A program made the position numbers and the translations under genes. The notes below the pieces were generated by a model, which was not told where the DNA came from, made no database searches, and was given only the letters and a program-made list of their open reading frames with translations. From Lentisphaeria bacterium (GTDB lineage: Bacteria > Verrucomicrobiota > Lentisphaeria > Oligosphaerales > Oligosphaeraceae), in assembly GCA_028699735.1 (NCBI GenBank), contig JAQVUB010000026.1, positions 1 through 13,348 of the forward strand: a stretch of DNA of 13,348 nucleotides. Reading direction: 5' to 3'. Below are positions 7,285 through 13,348 of this stretch, in pieces. Numbering within the stretch: the first letter of the stretch is position 1; every line of letters starts with the position of its first letter.

Positions 7285-7289
7285 CCTCC
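7285..7289 (-). promoter_or_regulatory. Shine-Dalgarno GGAGG for the fic reading frame
   Basis: On the minus strand GGAGG is followed by the 6-base spacer CGTGAC and then ATC (7278-7276), in frame with the whole Bro-N/Fic protein. The spacing is ideal for an initiation codon at the ATC. The GTG inside the spacer is one base from the SD and in a different frame. The in-frame ATG at 7167 has no SD, so this site argues for initiation at or near the ATC. Confidence 0.65.
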
Positions 7290-7390
7290 GTCAGAGCAAA
7301 ACCTATCCTGCAAATTTCAACTGATTAACAGTAATATATTGAGGAATTTTTTACTTTCCCACGAAAAGGCACGATTTTTTTTTCGTGCTG

Positions 7391-7480
7391 CGACAACGGA
7401 AACGGACATTTAAGGAGGAACTTGTCGAGTTTCTTAAGCGGTATGGCATAGACTACGATGAAAGGGACATCGAGGATTGA
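7391..7480 (+). pseudogene. C-terminal remnant of a REP-associated/Y1-type transposase
   Basis: The frame reads RQRKRTFKEELVEFLKRYG then IDYDERDIED and a TGA at 7478-7480. The pattern FKEELVEFLKRYGIxYDERxxxD is the usual C-terminal tail of IS200-like REP-associated (RAYT/TnpA_REP) transposases. Only about 29 codons are convincing. The catalytic HxH and Tyr regions are absent, and upstream sequence is a repeat-like fragment (CACGAAAAGGCACGA, 7360-7374) and the fic leader. REP-like hairpins follow directly, as expected at the 3' side of such genes. The family call comes from this tail motif alone. Confidence 0.6.
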
Positions 7481-7529
7481 ACACAACGATGTCTACCTTT
7501 CAGGGCTTTTGCTGATGGGGTGATCTCCA

Positions 7530-7594
7530 GACCCAGGGCGTTGCCCTGGGCTGGGTCACACCCTTGCGGGGCGCGTGCCCGCAACCTGCACGGG
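7530..7594 (+). repeat. REP-like hairpins downstream of transposase remnant
   Basis: CCCAGGGC (7532-7539) pairs perfectly with GCCCTGGG (7543-7550) around a GTT loop. Flanking GACCC (7530-7534) and GGGTC (7553-7557) allow an alternative pairing. A second GC-rich hairpin is possible downstream between GCCCG (near 7577) and CGGGC (near 7590). GC-rich short palindromes beside a RAYT tail fit REP/REPIN-type sequences. There is no following T-run, so it is not called a terminator. Confidence 0.6.
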
Positions 7595-7670
7595 CAACGG
7601 TTCGATTAGAGAAAAAAGCCCGACCTTGGAGGAACCTTCAAAGAACATTTATGCCAATGACTTGGCGATT

Positions 7671-7838
7671 GGTTTCAAAAAAATCTTTCTCAAAATAAGA
7701 TTTTTGGGGATAGTATACGAAAAAAAAATCATGGAAGCTGCTTTGACTGCGAGCATGTGTCGCTGTTCCCAGGCATTTTTTCGTACTACTATCCCTCAAA
7801 ATCTTGTTTTTCCTGAAAGATTTTTTTGCAATGGAAAC
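7671..7838 (+). repeat. Imperfect palindromic element E
   Basis: Left arm 7671-7730 (AAAAAAATCTTTCTC, then AAGATTTTTGGGGATAGTA, TACGAAAAAA) pairs with right arm 7775-7838 (TTTTTTCGTACTACTATCCC, then AAAATCTTG, GAAAGATTTTTTT) with small indels. The loop contains GCTGCTTTGACTGCGAGCATGTG, matching the loops of elements A (inverted) and D. No protein is evident; an overlapping open frame at 7575-7856 consists of repeat sequence. Confidence 0.85.
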
Positions 7839-7843
7839 AGACT

Positions 7844-8018
7844 GGACACGGACTAAACACGGACGGGACACGGACTAAACACGGACAAATACGGGAACGG
7901 GGATATCCCATAAAATCCATAAAAACAACAGTCAAATTCATCCTTTCACAGGCCGTCCGTGTCCCGTCCGTGTCCCGTCCGTGTCCCGTCCGTGTCCCGT
8001 CCGTGTTCTGTCTGTGTC
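7844..8018 (+). repeat. Inverted arrays of an 11-bp unit
   Basis: Left array (7844-7887, plus a degenerate copy to about 7900): four 11-base units GGACACGGACT, AAACACGGACG, GGACACGGACT, AAACACGGACA. Right array (7953-8018): six units, four identical CCGTCCGTGTC, then CCGTCCGTGTT and CTGTCTGTGTC. The right unit is the reverse complement of the left (GGACACGGACG). The two arrays face each other across about 55 unique bases, so they can fold into one long arm. The unit length is about one DNA helical turn. Confidence 0.93.
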
Positions 8019-8028
8019 CTGAAACTTA

Positions 8029-8082
8029 GGTTGTGGACGCCAGTCCACCCCAAGTCCTTTTGTGTCTTTCGTTGTAAAAAAA
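8029..8082 (+). repeat. Right arm of long-range inverted repeat (composite element C)
   Basis: Reverse complement of the left arm at 6149-6205, with a perfect 28-base inner core at 8029-8056 and the outer CTTTCGTTGTAAAAAAA end. The right flank (CACTGTCACCCAG, ACTGACGCCTTAC, to about 8116) matches the flank of element D (CACTGCTACCAG, ACTGACGCATTAC) and partly that of element A (CTGTTACCCAG). The rest of the gap to 8228 holds a small GC-rich hairpin near 8167-8185 but no gene. Confidence 0.9.
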
Positions 8083-8228
8083 TTGTCACTGTCACCCAGT
8101 TACTGACGCCTTACAATTTCTTTCTCACAAAGTATTGGTTCAATTGGAACTGGCCTGTTTTTTTTCGGCCGGCTTCGTCGGCAAAAACTCGAATCAGTTA
8201 CAAATCTCGCCAATCAAGCCGAATTCTG

Positions 8229-11200
8229 TTAGGGATTTTTCTTTCCAGAAAAGACGATACAACGAAATCCTCGCGGTGGTACCGTGAGTTCCAGGCGGTC
8301 ATCGAGGATCTGAAAATCAGCATTGGTGCCGGCTTCCGCAAAACCATCTGTTCCGGTATATGCTCCCTTTTCTCCGAACAGAGTTTTACTGTCAACCGAA
8401 ATGTTCACTTCCTTTTCTTGATCCGTGTCATTCAGTACCGCCAGCAATGCTTGTTTTCCCCGGGTATAAGCGGAAACCAGCACTCGATCATTGTCCGGTG
8501 ATACTTTGCTGACCGGGCTGGGTTTCCAGTAAGGATGGAAAACGACGTGTTCATCCCAGCCGAGCTGATCCTGAATTTTTTGCAACTGAGTACCAGGTTC
8601 ACGGGTGCTCCATCCATAGAGGAAGCCCAGATCGTGAACCATCAGATATCCTAGAAAATGCTTGCAGGCGTAATCCAGAGTCGGTTGCGGTGAATGCCAT
8701 TCCGCGGCCCTTTTCGGATTAAACAGCTGCATCGCGCGCAAAAACTGTGGGATCAGCCAGATTTCCTGTTCATTAGAGCGTGCATTGTAGGCAATCCGCA
8801 TCATATCCGGAGTAAAAACATCATAGTAGGATTCTTTTTCGGCAACAGCCCGGTCATAGGATTCCCCCTGAACCAGCAAATCCGCGAAAGAGTCTGACGG
8901 GGTACGGGTGCTGATCAGATGATATACAAACATTGCATCAGGATTTTTTTTCTTCAACAACTGGTAGGTGCGTTTGTTGAATTCACGAGTACCCTTGATG
9001 TCAAATGAACTCATCCGTACACCGAACTCATCTGTCCAGCCACAGCCATGCGCGGTATTGTTACAAGTTTTCGGCCAAGTCAGGTCATAATACATGTTCT
9101 CAATCCCGAAATCTGGATTCTCAATCAATTTATTTAATCCGTATAACTTGTAATCAAAAAAGGAAGGACAGTCAAAACATGCATAGGTGAAGGCAACCTT
9201 ATTCCGGCGTTCCCGAGTGGGAATTGCCCCATCCACGCAGTAGTTTCCCAAATTTGGCGGAGAAGAATGCCAGAGCCATCCGAAATAGTTCCAGTCAGGG
9301 GAATAAGGTGAAACTCCATGCGGAGCCATGTAATAGAAGTTACGCCAGTGGCGTGCTTCCCTTTCTCGTTTGATACCGGCAAGGCGTTCCAAATCCATCG
9401 TTTCAGGTTCAATGTGATATTCGAAATACTTTTTCCCGAATGTTGTCCAGACCAGCACATTCCGTCCCTCGCGAAAGGAGCGGGTATTTCTGTTTTTATC
9501 CTTGACTGGAGTAGCCTGTAGATAAAACTCCAGGTTACGCGGCTTTTCCAGTTGCAGCGGAGTATCAATCAAATTCCAGACAGAAGTAACCACTTTGTCA
9601 GAAAGTTTCAACTCCATCGAATTTTTCTTCTGTTGGACATACCAGCCGCGAAGATTGGCCATTCCTCCCATCAAACCGACTTCCTCACAACCAATCCAAA
9701 AACACGGCATCGTGCTCAAATCATTGGCAATTTCTGACCGGGATTCCTTCTTCAAATCCACTTTTGTCATGATTCCCCGGTTGTCATCAAACATCGTCAT
9801 ATATTGACGGTTCAGAGGAATTTCCAGTGTCATTGAATGGATGGCGACCTCCTTGCCAAGCGGCTCATAGGCAAGTGTGAACCATTGGCAACCATCAAAT
9901 TCCACTAGAATATCGACGGTAATTTTCATATCCGCTGTGGTTCCTGTCAAAACATATTCAGCATCGTAACCGGTCTCTCGAACCCGTTTTTTCCGCACAG
10001 TAAAAGACACGGCCTGCTGATTGACTTTCAAAATAACATCCGAAGCAAGCAATTCACAACCGCGGGAATGGATGGAACTCAAAAGGCCTCTGCCGCCGTA
10101 GCGATAAGTGCGTCCCAAGATGTCAACGGAATCTTCCCTGCACGTCAATGGCGTCCAGGGGGGCGGAACCATATCTGAAATTCCTGCCTGGCAATTTGCC
10201 CAGGCAGGATTCGCCTCCGGGATTCTGAGGTCTTCGTAGTTGGCAAAAATTTCATTTTTATCAGCATCAAAAGCGTTGATCTGGATTTTATAGTCACCGG
10301 GTTTGACATTGGAAAGATTGAAAATTGCTTCTGTGCTGACGGTACTGCAGTCAAGTTCTTTTTCCTGCTGATATGCGAGTTTGCCGTCGCGGTCAAGAAG
10401 TTGCAAACGCATGCTTGCTTGCAAGTCAGTTTGATGGACCGTGCAGACCAGATGCATGTTACCGGTTTCAGAGTTGGTATACAAATAATCTACGGTAACT
10501 GGAGTAATGTCGCAATAAGGAATGGTGTTTTCGTAAAGAGACAGGTTTCCCTGGCGTATGGAAAGCGAAAGCCTTGTGTTGGCCGGCAAATTTGCTTCCT
10601 CGCAATTTATTTTGGCAGGTGTATTGGCAGCAAGCTGCAATTGTTTTTCCCATTGAAAGGGAAGTACTGCGTTGTCGGTTGACAGCTCGACCAGAAGAGA
10701 TTCATCCTGCGATGCCAGGGCCGAAAGTCTGAAGTCGAGTTCCCGCTTGTTAAGATTGCCGATGGAAGACAAATCCAGCCGGGGGACATCGGGGCGGAAA
10801 ATCAGCTCGGTCAGATTGGGTTTGTCCGCATACGAACGCATGCTAGGGCTGATGGCCGTAAACAAGGCCGTTTTCTGAAAGGTGCGACAAAGATTCATCA
10901 GGAGATTATCAGGTACGCCCTGCAGCTCAAAATCTTTCCAGGGAATCCTGACCTCGATAATCCAGTCCCCTGCCTTGATTTCACTTGCACATTCAATACC
11001 TGGCGCATTCCATTTGGGCTGATTATTCCGGGCGTCAAAAACTACTGCATCGGCATTAATGATAAATTGAAATTTCCGTTCATTGGACTCTCCGGTCAGA
11101 AAATGCAATTCGATCGAATCATCCTCCCACAAGTTTTCGTCGTGGTGCTGCTTCTCCGTGATCAAATTGTCCCCTGCCGGTGTGCTTACACCGATAAAAA

Positions 11201-12140
11201 GTGCCTCTTCATTGTATGCCAGAAAATATCGGGATTGACTGGAAGCTAAGGACTGGGAGCGCACATCAAAGAAGCCGGTTGCGGCGAATGCATATTCAAA
11301 CGGTTTGATTTCACCGTCCAAACCTGGTGTCGCTCTGCCAACATTAATTGCAACCGGAGCCTTGCTACGGGTCAGTTGATTGTTCAGGCGCTGATATTCC
11401 AATAGAACAGCCTCCGGCTTCACCACGGTCTGATAATAAAAGACTTCATCAATCAGGCTCTGCCCGGTTTTATTCGGCCAACCACAGGTGCCTACATTCA
11501 GAGAATCAAAATTGCTTGTGCCTATTTTTTTTATTTGTGCTGTTTTCTGGAGCTGCCCGTCCAAGTAAAGTTTCATCTCGGCTTCGTTCCAGGTGCAGGC
11601 AATATGATGCCATTCGTTTTCCTTCCAGTCTGAAATCGGTGCTACAACCAAGCTGATTTCCTTATCCACCGCGTAGTAAAAATAAAGCTCCTGGCGCTTC
11701 CAGTACTTGTATATAAAGAGCTGTTGATTGGGTGCTTCCGCGCTGAGAAACATGGCAGCATTGTCATCTGAACCTTTCCAGGAAAGGGGCTTGAGCCAGA
11801 AACTGAAGGATCCACGCAAAGAGGACAACCCGCCCTCCGGATAATATTTGACTGAATAGTGATTCTTGTCGTCGGCACTCCGACCAATCAGTAGCCCCTG
11901 CCCTGAGATTCCCTGCGGGCGCAAGGCAGCCGAATCCGTCGTTCCACTGAGCGGATTCAGCTGCCCCTGCAAAGCAAGAAATCCAGAATCCAGCATCACA
12001 CCATTGCTGAGAGAAAGCTGATCGCCCGCATCAGAGTCGATTCCCTTGTCAAAAGACAAATACATGACCGGCCGGGCAGATACCAGTGAAAGAGTCAGAA
12101 AAGTAAAGAGAAAAAAAACTTTGCAGGATGTTATAATCAT
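8229..12140 (-). CDS. Large secreted glycoside-hydrolase-like protein: LamG, CBM9-like, DUF6067-type region
   Basis: A 1303-aa protein with a signal peptide at residues 1-22 (MIITSCKVFFLFTFLTLSLVSA). About 25-250 is a LamG/concanavalin-type domain (ENEWHHIACTWNEAEMKLYLDGQL, then DEVFYYQ). About 262-450 resembles a CBM9-like domain (EALFIGVSTPAGD, ENLWEDDSIELHF, WIIEVRIPWKDF). About 455-645 is beta-rich linker/sandwich sequence. About 646-1200 resembles the DUF6067 glycoside-hydrolase-like family, with a likely barrel strand ENMYYDLTW (D1019), FVYHLIS, and QGES (E1093) as candidate active-site strands. The last 100 residues form a beta-sandwich end (VPPRGFRCIVF). AGGAG at 12146-12150 lies 5 bases before the ATG. 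It probably binds and cleaves a complex polysaccharide at the cell surface or outside. The substrate is unknown, and domain borders and the catalytic assignment are by eye. Confidence 0.8.
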   Translation of the reverse strand: MIITSCKVFFLFTFLTLSLVSARPVMYLSFDKGIDSDAGDQLSLSNGVMLDSGFLALQGQLNPLSGTTDSAALRPQGISGQGLLIGRSADDKNHYSVKYYPEGGLSSLRGSFSFWLKPLSWKGSDDNAAMFLSAEAPNQQLFIYKYWKRQELYFYYAVDKEISLVVAPISDWKENEWHHIACTWNEAEMKLYLDGQLQKTAQIKKIGTSNFDSLNVGTCGWPNKTGQSLIDEVFYYQTVVKPEAVLLEYQRLNNQLTRSKAPVAINVGRATPGLDGEIKPFEYAFAATGFFDVRSQSLASSQSRYFLAYNEEALFIGVSTPAGDNLITEKQHHDENLWEDDSIELHFLTGESNERKFQFIINADAVVFDARNNQPKWNAPGIECASEIKAGDWIIEVRIPWKDFELQGVPDNLLMNLCRTFQKTALFTAISPSMRSYADKPNLTELIFRPDVPRLDLSSIGNLNKRELDFRLSALASQDESLLVELSTDNAVLPFQWEKQLQLAANTPAKINCEEANLPANTRLSLSIRQGNLSLYENTIPYCDITPVTVDYLYTNSETGNMHLVCTVHQTDLQASMRLQLLDRDGKLAYQQEKELDCSTVSTEAIFNLSNVKPGDYKIQINAFDADKNEIFANYEDLRIPEANPAWANCQAGISDMVPPPWTPLTCREDSVDILGRTYRYGGRGLLSSIHSRGCELLASDVILKVNQQAVSFTVRKKRVRETGYDAEYVLTGTTADMKITVDILVEFDGCQWFTLAYEPLGKEVAIHSMTLEIPLNRQYMTMFDDNRGIMTKVDLKKESRSEIANDLSTMPCFWIGCEEVGLMGGMANLRGWYVQQKKNSMELKLSDKVVTSVWNLIDTPLQLEKPRNLEFYLQATPVKDKNRNTRSFREGRNVLVWTTFGKKYFEYHIEPETMDLERLAGIKREREARHWRNFYYMAPHGVSPYSPDWNYFGWLWHSSPPNLGNYCVDGAIPTRERRNKVAFTYACFDCPSFFDYKLYGLNKLIENPDFGIENMYYDLTWPKTCNNTAHGCGWTDEFGVRMSSFDIKGTREFNKRTYQLLKKKNPDAMFVYHLISTRTPSDSFADLLVQGESYDRAVAEKESYYDVFTPDMMRIAYNARSNEQEIWLIPQFLRAMQLFNPKRAAEWHSPQPTLDYACKHFLGYLMVHDLGFLYGWSTREPGTQLQKIQDQLGWDEHVVFHPYWKPSPVSKVSPDNDRVLVSAYTRGKQALLAVLNDTDQEKEVNISVDSKTLFGEKGAYTGTDGFAEAGTNADFQILDDRLELTVPPRGFRCIVFSGKKNP

Positions 12141-12201
12141 AGTGACTCCTTGGCAGAAACAGAAAAAACAGATTATTCAGCTTTTTGACAGAATGAAATC
12201 A

Positions 12202-12948
12202 TCAGTATGTTAAAACAAGCGGGTAGGTCGTTCCGAAGGAAATTGGCAGATATGGACTCGGACGGCATGATGCAGAATGTCCATCCGCATAGAGCAAATT
12301 GGCTGTGCTGCCGTGGTTGAGACTGATTGATGAGCCTGCTTGACCCGGTGTGGCCTGAACATGCACTTTAGCATTCAATGCAGGACCGCCACCCCAATCA
12401 TTCCATTTGCCATCCCAGGCCTGACCGGTCATGGAAGGAACTTTCAATTTGCTTTCCTTCAATGCAGTGGTTACCGGAGCCCAAGTCCAACCCAGAAGGT
12501 TGCCGTTGATACCATAATTGCCGGTGACATGGCTGCCAGATGCCCCTGACCAGTAAAAATCAGGTTTGGCTGGACAGTAAAAAATTCTCAAAAGACGGTT
12601 CGCCATCTGCTGATTGGCAACAGAACTGCTTAACTTGGAATAATCGTTCAGAGTGTTGAATTCATAGATGCTCTTGTTAGACAAAAGATACGTGCCTAAA
12701 CGGTGAGTCCAGGATGTCCAAAAACCATACCCAGATGTCGTGTCGTATGACCCCTGGGGAAAATAATCCTCGTTCTCGCCAACATACATATTGGTGGCTG
12801 TCCCAATCTGTTTCAAATGATTCAAACAGGAAACCGAACGGGCTTTCTCACGTGCCTTGCTCAAAGCAGGAAGTAACATCGATGCCAATATCGCTATGAT
12901 TGCTATGACTACCAACAATTCAATTAATGTGAAAAAACGACCTTTCAT
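12202..12948 (-). CDS. Prepilin-like H-X9-DG protein (type II pseudopilin-type leader)
   Basis: A 248-aa protein starting MKGRFFTLIELLVVIAIIAI and continuing ASMLLPALSKAREKARSVSCLNHLKQIG. This is the N-terminal methylation/cleavage leader and hydrophobic helix of type IV pilin-like proteins. The C-terminal H212-x9-D222-G223 (HGSTANLLYADG) is the H-X9-DG motif common in Planctomycetes, Verrucomicrobia and Lentisphaerae paralogues, which often neighbour polysaccharide-degradation genes. A near-perfect Shine-Dalgarno (AGGAGGTGAT, 12961-12952) precedes the ATG. The hydrolase starts 61 bases downstream on the same strand, so the two are probably co-transcribed. The residue before FTLIE is Phe; the leader Gly is two residues further upstream. 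Its role (pilus fibre, secretion, surface anchoring) is unknown. Confidence 0.9.
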   Translation of the reverse strand: MKGRFFTLIELLVVIAIIAILASMLLPALSKAREKARSVSCLNHLKQIGTATNMYVGENEDYFPQGSYDTTSGYGFWTSWTHRLGTYLLSNKSIYEFNTLNDYSKLSSSVANQQMANRLLRIFYCPAKPDFYWSGASGSHVTGNYGINGNLLGWTWAPVTTALKESKLKVPSMTGQAWDGKWNDWGGGPALNAKVHVQATPGQAGSSISLNHGSTANLLYADGHSASCRPSPYLPISFGTTYPLVLTY

Positions 12949-12951
12949 TCT

Positions 12952-12961
12952 ATCACCTCCT
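12952..12961 (-). promoter_or_regulatory. Near-perfect Shine-Dalgarno of the prepilin-like gene
   Basis: AGGAGGTGAT on the minus strand is complementary to the 16S anti-SD tail and lies 3 bases before the ATG (7 bases from the GGAGG core). It predicts strong translation of the prepilin-like protein compared with the SD-poor batD and batE. Confidence 0.8.
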
Positions 12962-12987
12962 AGATTAAATTGATTTAGAAAAAAACA

Positions 12988-13003
12988 TTGTTAAATTTAA
13001 CAA
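12988..13003. promoter_or_regulatory. 16-bp perfect palindrome, candidate operator
   Basis: TTGTTAAATTTAACAA is a perfect inverted repeat (TTGTTAAA/TTTAACAA). It lies just downstream of the predicted -10 box of the prepilin/hydrolase unit, about at the expected transcription start and 40 bases before the ATG. The position and symmetry fit a repressor site, possibly for a carbohydrate-responsive LacI/GntR-type regulator. The regulator is not in the window. Confidence 0.5.
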
Positions 13004-13009
13004 CGCTGT

Positions 13010-13038
13010 TTAATATAATGGCATTCTTAAAAAAACAA
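13010..13038 (-). promoter_or_regulatory. Candidate sigma70-type promoter for the prepilin/hydrolase unit
   Basis: On the minus strand a -35-like TTGTTT (13038-13033) is followed by TATTAA (13015-13010) at 17-base spacing, or by TATATT (13017-13012) at 15. A start near 13003 would give a leader of about 55 bases ending in the strong Shine-Dalgarno. The region is AT-rich, so chance matches are possible. Confidence 0.45.
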
Positions 13039-13092
13039 ACTGATTTGTAGCTTTTTTTTAGTGTGTAATTATTGATGGGTAAAAGGGAAAAC

Positions 13093-13312
13093 TGGTAACG
13101 GGTAATATGTCAGTGAAGCTGGGTGGCTGTGTGTGTGTGTGTGTGTTACAACGAAAGGCACAAAGCGACCCGAAAAAATTTCATGGGATGCGGCTTTGAC
13201 TGTGGAAATGTGTTGTTCATCCCATGAAATTTTTTCGGGTCGCTTCGTGCTTTTCGTTGTTCAAAAAGAATTCCACTGCTACCAGTCTCACTGACGCATT
13301 ACCGGTAACGGG
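13093..13312 (+). repeat. Large palindromic element D with (TG)9 tract
   Basis: Inner stem: 13163-13190 is the exact reverse complement of 13218-13245. Extended outward (13148-13190 against 13218-13260) the arms are 43 bases with two mismatches. The 27-base loop holds GGCTTTGACTGTGG. Outer arms also pair: GGTAATATGTCAGTGA...CTGGGTGGC (from 13101) with GCTACCAG...TCACTGACGCATTACC (to 13303). A (TG)9 tract at 13128-13146 interrupts the left outer arm where the right arm has AAAAAGAATTCC. Bases 13220-13260 are identical to 3283-3323 of element A. The remaining 36 bases to the window end show nothing clear. Confidence 0.92.
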
Positions 13313-13348
13313 GAGATTCTTTTTGAAAATGCCGAAAACGACTTGAAA

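Larger units (their letters stand above)
6149..8082. mobile_element. Candidate composite repeat-bounded element carrying fic
   Basis: The 1.9-kb block lies between inverted arms with a 28-base perfect core. It holds a tandem array, the Bro-N/Fic gene, a transposase tail, REP-like hairpins, element E and the 11-bp arrays. It sits between the end of the bat operon and an oppositely oriented polysaccharide locus. No intact transposase and no clear target-site duplication were seen, so its status as a single mobile unit is inference. It could equally be a hot spot of nested insertions in a palindromic repeat. Confidence 0.4.

Noticed and set aside
7360..7388. Complete further copy of the palindromic element
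   Set aside because: CACGAAAAGGCACGA and TTTTTTCGTGCTG resemble the A/D outer arms, but the segment is short and lacks the loop core and flank, so it is at most a fragment.
6461..7413. Plus-strand open frames opposite fic
   Set aside because: They mirror the Fic coding frame, lack domains, and have composition expected of antisense shadows.
7575..7856. 93-aa open frame over element E
   Set aside because: Its sequence is mostly the palindrome arms and loop, with no ribosome site or recognisable domain.
7844..8018. CRISPR array
   Set aside because: Units are 11 bp, contiguous and without spacers, and no cas genes are present.
8158..8195. Intrinsic terminator for the hydrolase gene
   Set aside because: A GC-rich hairpin is present, but on the minus strand it is followed by an A-run rather than a T-run, and on the plus strand the T-run precedes the hairpin.

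Overview
The window looks like a chromosomal segment from the Planctomycetes-Verrucomicrobia-Lentisphaerae group, most likely a Lentisphaerota (Victivallis-like) bacterium. Two things suggest this: a prepilin-like protein with an FTLIELLVVIAIIAILASMLLPAL leader type and a C-terminal H-X9-DG motif, paired with a very large secreted glycoside-hydrolase-like protein; and a Bat operon. This assignment is inferred from protein style, not from a marker gene.

Region 1 (1-6143, + strand) is the distal part of a Bat operon: batA, a fused batB-batC, batD and batE. batA and batBC overlap by 4 bases. The encoded proteins are two membrane-anchored von Willebrand A (VWA) proteins, a TPR/glutamine-rich periplasmic arm, a BatD membrane protein with a large extracytoplasmic part, and a TPR/SH3-like membrane protein. 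Together they are expected to form an envelope complex. The MoxR ATPase and DUF58 genes that usually come first would lie upstream of base 1. Both non-overlapping gaps in the operon (batBC-batD and batD-batE) hold long palindromic repeats, and a third repeat arm starts 6 bases after batE.

Region 2 (6149-8082) is an accessory block of about 1.9 kb bounded by inverted arms with a 28-base perfect core. From left to right it holds a 9/14-bp tandem array, a minus-strand Bro-N/Fic fusion gene, the C-terminal remnant of a REP-associated (Y1-type) transposase with REP-like hairpins, an imperfect palindrome of about 165 bp, and head-to-head arrays of an 11-bp unit. The fic gene has a consensus Shine-Dalgarno but an ATC codon where the start should be. 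Its C-terminal autoinhibition motif is also altered.

Region 3 (8229-12948, - strand) is a two-gene unit: a prepilin-like H-X9-DG protein followed by a 1303-aa secreted protein (LamG, then CBM9-like, then a DUF6067-type glycoside-hydrolase-like region). A plausible promoter with a 16-bp perfect palindrome at the predicted transcription start lies upstream.

Region 4 (13093-13312) is another large palindromic element. It shares a 41-base identical arm with the copy between batBC and batD, about 10 kb away.

The most unusual content is a family of palindromic elements at 3205, 5240, 6149/8029, 7671 and 13093. They share outer ends and right flanks, and three of them share a non-palindromic loop core around GCTTTGACTG, while the stems have diverged or been swapped. 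The Fic block appears to be a much-expanded member of this family.
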